This document shows positions 59,889 through 64,000 of a stretch of 64,000 bases of DNA, one piece after another. The stretch covers positions 31,289 to 95,288 of the forward strand of contig NZ_JAKZLF010000019.1 in assembly GCF_022808855.1 (NCBI RefSeq), given 5' to 3'. The DNA is from Anaeromyxobacter soli. GTDB lineage: Bacteria > Myxococcota > Myxococcia > Myxococcales > Anaeromyxobacteraceae. The notes under the pieces were generated by a model. It was not told where the DNA came from, did not search any database, and saw only the letters and a program-made list of their open reading frames with translations. Made by a program: the position numbers and the translations under genes. The number at the start of each line of letters is the position of its first letter. Positions within the stretch are counted from its first letter, which is position 1.

Positions 59889-59954
59889 GCGCTTCCCCCG
59901 CAGTGACTCTAGCACGCGGAGCGGACGCGCCGACGAAGGCGGCGGCCGCGGCCT

Positions 59955-61166
59955 TCAGCGCCCGGCGCGATGTGCGGCGATGGCGGCGGACATCACCTCG
60001 CGCACCGGGACGCCGCGCTCGCGCGCGCGGGCGAGGCAGTCGTCGTACTCGGGGTGAGCGCCCAGCTCGCGCCCGGCCTGCCACGCCACCTTGACCCGCA
60101 CGACCCCGTAGGGCGTCTCCACCTGCTCGAAGGTGCGCTCGAGGGCGTCCCGCTCGACCGCGTGGCGGCGGACGCCGAGCGTGGTGGTCTCCGCGAAGAG
60201 CGCCTGGGTCACCGCCGCGCGGCGCGGCTCCTCGCACAGCGCGCCCAGGAGCATCCCCGGGCGTCCCTTCTTCATGGTGAGCGGCGCGGCCCACGCGTCG
60301 AGCGCGCCCGCCTCGAGCGCGGCCTCGATGGCGCGCGCGACGAGCTGCCCGGGGCAGTCGTCGAGGTTCGCCTCGAGCACCCACAGCGCCCCGGCGCCGG
60401 CCTCCGCGGGCGCGCCGCCCGCGGGGCTCGCGCCCGGGGCGAGCGGGACCTCCTCGGCGAGCGTCATGCGCAGCACGTTCGGCCGGTCCGGCCAGGTGAC
60501 CGTCCCGACGCCGTGGCCGATCCGGCGCGGCACGAACGGCGGCAGGGGCCCCACCTGGGCGAACTCGGCGAGGAGGGCGGCGCCGGTGGGCGTGACCGCC
60601 TCGCCGGGAGGCCCGCCGGGCCGCACGGGCGTGCCGGCGAGCAGCTCCAGCACCGCCGGCGGGGGGATGGGCACCGGCCCGTGCGCCGTCCGGGCGATCC
60701 CGCGCCCGAGCTCGGGCGGCGCGGACACCACGCGCGGCCAGCCGAGCAGGTCGAGCGCCACCGCCGCGCCGCACAGGTCCACGATCGAGTCCACCGCGCC
60801 GACCTCGTGGAAGTGCACCTCCTCGACCGGCACGCCGTGGACCTTCGCCTCGGCCCGGCCGATCCGCTCGAACAGCCCGCGCGCGGCGGCCTTCACCCGC
60901 GGCGCGAGCGCGCTCGCGTCGAGGATGCCGAGGATCTCGGAGAGCGACCGCGCGGGCGGCTCCTGCCCCTCCACGACCACGTCCACGTGCGTGCCGAGGA
61001 TCGCCGAGGCGCTCCGGCGCTGCACCTCGAGCCGCCAGCCGGGCACGCCCAGCGAGCGGAGCGCCTCCTCGAGGCGGGCGCGGTCGACGCCCAGGTCGAG
61101 CGCCGCCGCGAGGAACATGTCGCCGGCGATGCCGCCGATGGGTTCGAGGACGAGCAGAGGCTGCAT
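59955..61166 (-). CDS. larC: Nickel-pincer cofactor biosynthesis protein LarC
   Basis: A 403-residue LarC (former DUF111) that inserts nickel into the pyridinium-dithiocarboxylate nucleotide. It has the N-terminal [19 protein letters not shown] and the histidine-rich [20 protein letters not shown] (about 105-124). It is a single continuous frame, unlike the frameshifted larC1/larC2 of lactobacilli. It starts 10 bases after larB on the same strand. LarE, the sulfur donor, is not in the window. Confidence 0.92.
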   Translation of the reverse strand: MQPLLVLEPIGGIAGDMFLAAALDLGVDRARLEEALRSLGVPGWRLEVQRRSASAILGTHVDVVVEGQEPPARSLSEILGILDASALAPRVKAAARGLFERIGRAEAKVHGVPVEEVHFHEVGAVDSIVDLCGAAVALDLLGWPRVVSAPPELGRGIARTAHGPVPIPPPAVLELLAGTPVRPGGPPGEAVTPTGAALLAEFAQVGPLPPFVPRRIGHGVGTVTWPDRPNVLRMTLAEEVPLAPGASPAGGAPAEAGAGALWVLEANLDDCPGQLVARAIEAALEAGALDAWAAPLTMKKGRPGMLLGALCEEPRRAAVTQALFAETTTLGVRRHAVERDALERTFEQVETPYGVVRVKVAWQAGRELGAHPEYDDCLARARERGVPVREVMSAAIAAHRAGR

Positions 61167-61176
61167 GGAGAGGCTC

Positions 61177-61920
61177 CTACTCGCGCGCGATGAGGCCCGC
61201 CACGAACGCCGCCCCGAAGCCGTTGTCGATGTTCACGACCGTGACGTTGGGCGCGCAGGAGTTGAGCATGGTGAGGAGGGGCGCCATGCCGCCGAGCGAG
61301 GCTCCGTAGCCGACGGAGGTGGGCACCCCGATGACGGGCCGCCCCACGAGGCCCCCCACCACCGAGGGGAGCGCGCCCTCCATGCCGGCCGCCACGATCA
61401 CGGCGCGGGCCCGCTCGAGGTCCGCCCGGCGCGCGAGGAGCCGGTGCAGGCCGGCGACGCCCACGTCGTAGACCCGGATCACCTCGAGGCCCATCACGTC
61501 GAGCGTCACCGCCGCCTCCTCGCAGACGGGGATGTCGCTCGTCCCGGCGCAGCAGACCGCGACCGGCCCGCGCGCCGGGACGTCCATGCGCCCCTTGCGC
61601 AGGGTGCGCGAGACCGGGTCGTACTTCGCCCCCTTCACCGCGCGCCTCACCGGCGCGGCCTTGTCCGCCGCGAGGCGCGTCACGAGGAGCGGCCCGCGGG
61701 CCGCGAGCTGCTTCGCGATCGCGGCGACCTGGGCGCCGGTCTTGGCCTCGGCGAGCACCACCTCCGGCATGCCCACGCGCAGCGCGCGGTGCGTGTCGAT
61801 CGTGGCGACGTCGCCGAGCCGCTCGAACGGCGCGTGCTTCATGTGCGCGACCGCGTCGTCGACGGTGGTGTCGCCATTGCGGACGCCGTCGAGGAGCCGG
61901 CGCAGCGTGCGTTCGTCCAT
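61177..61920 (-). CDS. larB: Nickel-pincer cofactor biosynthesis carboxylase LarB
   Basis: A 247-residue LarB, which carboxylates and hydrolyses nicotinic acid adenine dinucleotide to start the nickel-pincer cofactor. The C-terminal half is PurE-like ([46 protein letters not shown]). The conserved cysteine is in [19 protein letters not shown]. It follows cheC by 10 bases, so the chemotaxis-like and Lar genes may share a transcript. Confidence 0.93.
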   Translation of the reverse strand: MDERTLRRLLDGVRNGDTTVDDAVAHMKHAPFERLGDVATIDTHRALRVGMPEVVLAEAKTGAQVAAIAKQLAARGPLLVTRLAADKAAPVRRAVKGAKYDPVSRTLRKGRMDVPARGPVAVCCAGTSDIPVCEEAAVTLDVMGLEVIRVYDVGVAGLHRLLARRADLERARAVIVAAGMEGALPSVVGGLVGRPVIGVPTSVGYGASLGGMAPLLTMLNSCAPNVTVVNIDNGFGAAFVAGLIARE

Positions 61921-61930
61921 GCCGGGGTGT

Positions 61931-62533
61931 CTAGCGCAGATCGAGGTGCGAGAGGAGCCTCGCGATCCGTTCCGGCTCGGGCATGACGAGGATGAGCCCC
62001 TCGAGGGCCCCGCGGTCGACCTCGGCGGCGAGGGTGAAGCGGGTGGCGAGCGCGATCGAGCCGGCGTGGGCGACGAGCCGCTCGACGCAGGCGCGGCCGC
62101 TGCCGCGCGCGAAGGTGGGCACCGACAGGAGCAGCTTCTCGCCGACCAGGGTCCCGATGGCGGAGACGAAGGCGCTCCCCACGATGTTGCCCGACTCCAT
62201 GAGGGCGCTCTCGGCCATGCCGCCCCAGCCCTCGCCCGCGCCGGGCGGGAAGCCGAGCAGCGCCGCGAGCCCCTCCGCGTCCGCCTCGGGCAGGGCGAGG
62301 AGCAGGTCGCCCTGGAGCGGCCCCTCGAGCTTCACGCCGACGGCGACGAGGTCCTGGCCGAGCCCCCCGAGGAACACGGCGATCGCGCCCGCCTCGGCGC
62401 CCACCCACGCCTCGGGGACGTCCATCTCGATGCGCCGGCCGGCGAGCTTGCCGAGCGCGGTGATGGCCTGCCCGCAGCCGATGGTGGCGAGCTCCTGGAG
62501 GGCGTCGAGGTCTCGCGGGCCGAAGGAGGTCAC
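61931..62533 (-). CDS. cheC: CheC-type CheY-P phosphatase
   Basis: A 200-residue CheC/CheX-family protein with the two half-sites of CheC. The second (MESGNIVGSAF; Glu113, Asn116) keeps the E-x-x-N catalytic pair. The first (ELATIGCGQA; Glu14, Thr17) has lost the Asn. One working site is enough in CheX-like proteins. The ATG overlaps the CheA stop (ATGA), so the two are coupled. Confidence 0.87.
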   Translation of the reverse strand: MTSFGPRDLDALQELATIGCGQAITALGKLAGRRIEMDVPEAWVGAEAGAIAVFLGGLGQDLVAVGVKLEGPLQGDLLLALPEADAEGLAALLGFPPGAGEGWGGMAESALMESGNIVGSAFVSAIGTLVGEKLLLSVPTFARGSGRACVERLVAHAGSIALATRFTLAAEVDRGALEGLILVMPEPERIARLLSHLDLR

Positions 62534-64000
62534 GCCGAGAGGAGCCTCTGAACGTCCAGGATGAACACCGGCCGCCCGGTGCCGAGCACCGTCACCGCGG
62601 AGAGGCCGGGCACGAGGTCGAGCGGCTCGCCGAGCGGCTTCAGCACCGCCTCGTGCTGGCCGAGGAGCGCGTCCACCGCGAGGCCGACCCGCCCGCCGTC
62701 GCCGCCGTCGGCCACCACCACCGAGCGCTCGTCGAAGGGCGCGCCCGGGAAGCCGAGCAGGCGGGTGAGGTCGTGCACCGGGACGAGCGCGCCCTCGTGC
62801 TCCAGCACCGGCGTCCCCTGGCTCCGCTCGAGCCGGGAGAGCGCCACCTGCGCCGCGCCGTGGACCTTGGCGATGGGGATGCCGAGCACCTCCTCGCCGA
62901 CGCGCACGAGCAGCACCGGCTGCACCGCCACGGTGAGCGGCAGGCGGAAGGTGACGCGCGTGCCCTTGCCGGGCACGGAGTCGAGCTCGAGCGTGCCGCC
63001 CACCCCCTCGACGGTGCGCTTCACCGCGTCGAGGCCGACGCCGCGGCCGGAGACGTCGGTGACGGTCTCGGCGGTCGAGACGCCCGGCAGGCAGGCGAGC
63101 AGGAGCGCCTCGCGCTCGGGGAGCTCCGCCGCGTCCTCCGCGCTGAGCGCGCCGCGCGCGACCGCGGCGGCGCGGAGCTTCTCGGGGTTCATGCCGCGCC
63201 CGTCGTCCGAGATCTCGAGGATCACCCGGTCCCGCTCGCGGCGAGCGGTGATGGCGAGGGCGCCGGTGGCGGGCTTCCCGGCGAGGAGCCGGAGGTGGGG
63301 GAGCTCGACGCCGTGATCGACGGCGTTGCGCAGGACGTGCAGCACCGGGTCCGACAGCTCCTCCAGGATGGCGCGGTCGAGCTCGATCTCCGCGCCGCGG
63401 ATCTCCACCTCCACGCTCTTGCCGAGCTTGCGCGCGACGTCGCGCGCCGTGCGCGGGAGCCGCTCGGTGACGAGGGCGAGCGGCGTCATCCGCACCGTCA
63501 TCACCTTGTCGTGCAGGTCCTTCACGATCGCGTGCAGCCGGTCCACGCCCTCGTCGAGCGCGGGGCGAGCGCCCTCCGGCAGCGCCCGGCCGATCTCGCG
63601 GATGCGCGCGGTGGCGAGGATGAGCTCGCCCACCGCGTCGAGGAAGCCGTCGAGGATCTCGGTGCGGACGCGCACCGTGCGGCTCGCCTCCCCGGGCGTC
63701 CCCTCTCGCGCGGGCGCCGGGGCCGGCGCGGGGGCGCGCTCCGCCTCCGCCTCGCGGAGCGTGACGGCGGCGATGTCGGAGATCTGCGCGAGGGCGCGCT
63801 CCACCGCCTGGAGCGACTCGGCGGTGTCGAGCAGGACCTCGAGGCGCTTGCCCGGGATGCGGCCGGCGCGGAGCTCCTCCACGGACGGCCGGGCCTCGGC
63901 GACCTGCCCGAGCGCGCCGAGCTTCTTCACCACGAGGAAGCCGCGCACCGCCGGCACCGGGCAGGACCCGGCGATCTCGACCTGCACCTGCACGCGCCGG
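62530..64000 (-). CDS. cheA: CheA-type histidine kinase (partial)
   Basis: About 490 C-terminal residues of a CheA; the frame is open to the window edge so the N-terminal phosphotransfer domain is outside. In order: a P2-like region with VRGFLVVKKLGALGQV and a Pro/Ala linker; the dimerisation helices (SRTVRVRTEILDGFLDAVGE on); HATPase (N box VLHVLRNAVDHGVE, G1 DDGRGMNPEK, G2 GRGVGLDAVK); and a C-terminal CheW-like domain. A GTG at 63993 is in frame but codons continue upstream. It is coupled to cheC. It may serve chemotaxis or another Che-like system. Confidence 0.88.
   Translation of the reverse strand, partial: RRVQVQVEIAGSCPVPAVRGFLVVKKLGALGQVAEARPSVEELRAGRIPGKRLEVLLDTAESLQAVERALAQISDIAAVTLREAEAERAPAPAPAPAREGTPGEASRTVRVRTEILDGFLDAVGELILATARIREIGRALPEGARPALDEGVDRLHAIVKDLHDKVMTVRMTPLALVTERLPRTARDVARKLGKSVEVEIRGAEIELDRAILEELSDPVLHVLRNAVDHGVELPHLRLLAGKPATGALAITARRERDRVILEISDDGRGMNPEKLRAAAVARGALSAEDAAELPEREALLLACLPGVSTAETVTDVSGRGVGLDAVKRTVEGVGGTLELDSVPGKGTRVTFRLPLTVAVQPVLLVRVGEEVLGIPIAKVHGAAQVALSRLERSQGTPVLEHEGALVPVHDLTRLLGFPGAPFDERSVVVADGGDGGRVGLAVDALLGQHEAVLKPLGEPLDLVPGLSAVTVLGTGRPVFILDVQRLLSA

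Noticed and set aside
1..64000. tRNA, rRNA, CRISPR array, insertion sequence or prophage
   Set aside because: I looked in the intergenic gaps and found no cloverleaf-like sequence, no regularly spaced repeat array and no transposase or phage protein.

Overview
The window is very GC-rich DNA with tightly packed genes, many four-base start/stop overlaps and frequent GTG or TTG starts. The gene families present (DUF4175/MoxR/DUF58 cluster, ECF sigma factor with zinc-finger anti-sigma factor, ExbB/ExbD pairs, membrane pyrophosphatase, CheA/CheC, LarB/LarC) and the base composition fit a delta-proteobacterium of the Myxococcota, most likely Anaeromyxobacter or a close relative. That placement is by family content and style, not by a marker gene. 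I saw no rRNA, tRNA, CRISPR array, insertion sequence or phage gene.

Layout. 1-7020 (minus): BatA-like / DUF58 / MoxR / metallopeptidase / DUF4175 operon. 7214-8803 (plus): ECF sigma factor, anti-sigma factor and a small secreted protein. 8925-42109: a large surface-polysaccharide locus. It holds a Wza-like export lipoprotein with a Wzb-type phosphatase, an MsbA-type ABC exporter, a membrane nucleotide-sugar dehydratase with an aminotransferase, a four-gene pathway to a 2,3-diacetamido uronic acid, glycosyltransferases, Wzx, Wzy, a PglC-type priming transferase, a Wzz-like protein, a second export protein, the four dTDP-rhamnose genes, a secreted GH16 glycanase, two small beta-barrel-like proteins, a GT25 enzyme, a Wzi-like protein and a GT2-methyltransferase fusion. 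Inside it, at 21448-22521, is a relative of heparan/heparosan glucuronyl C5-epimerase. 42167-50611: an eRF1-like (baeRF-type) protein, a degenerate nucleotidyltransferase-like protein, two polytopic GT-C-like proteins around a UDP-glucose dehydrogenase, a methyltransferase and a UbiA-family prenyltransferase. 50652-55906 (minus): LON-domain protein, divergent proton-pumping pyrophosphatase, two ExbD and one ExbB. 56241-64000: a GH42-like protein, a PAS/GAF histidine kinase, LarC, LarB, CheC and a CheA that runs off the window.

How it fits together. The locus could make and export a Wzy-type heteropolysaccharide containing rhamnose, an amino-dideoxy sugar and one or two kinds of uronic acid, possibly with C5-epimerised (L-configured) uronate. 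The priming enzyme, flippase, polymerase, length regulator and outer-membrane export proteins are all present, but the Wzc tyrosine kinase that normally partners Wzb is not. The stretch 20.2-31.7 kb looks less GC-rich by eye than its flanks, as expected for an exchangeable polysaccharide cluster.

Best leads: the C5-epimerase cluster; the GGS-for-GGQ release-factor-like gene; two mutually exclusive hairpins just upstream of the pyrophosphatase start; and a family of short palindromes with CCGCTCG arms, one of them inside a coding sequence.
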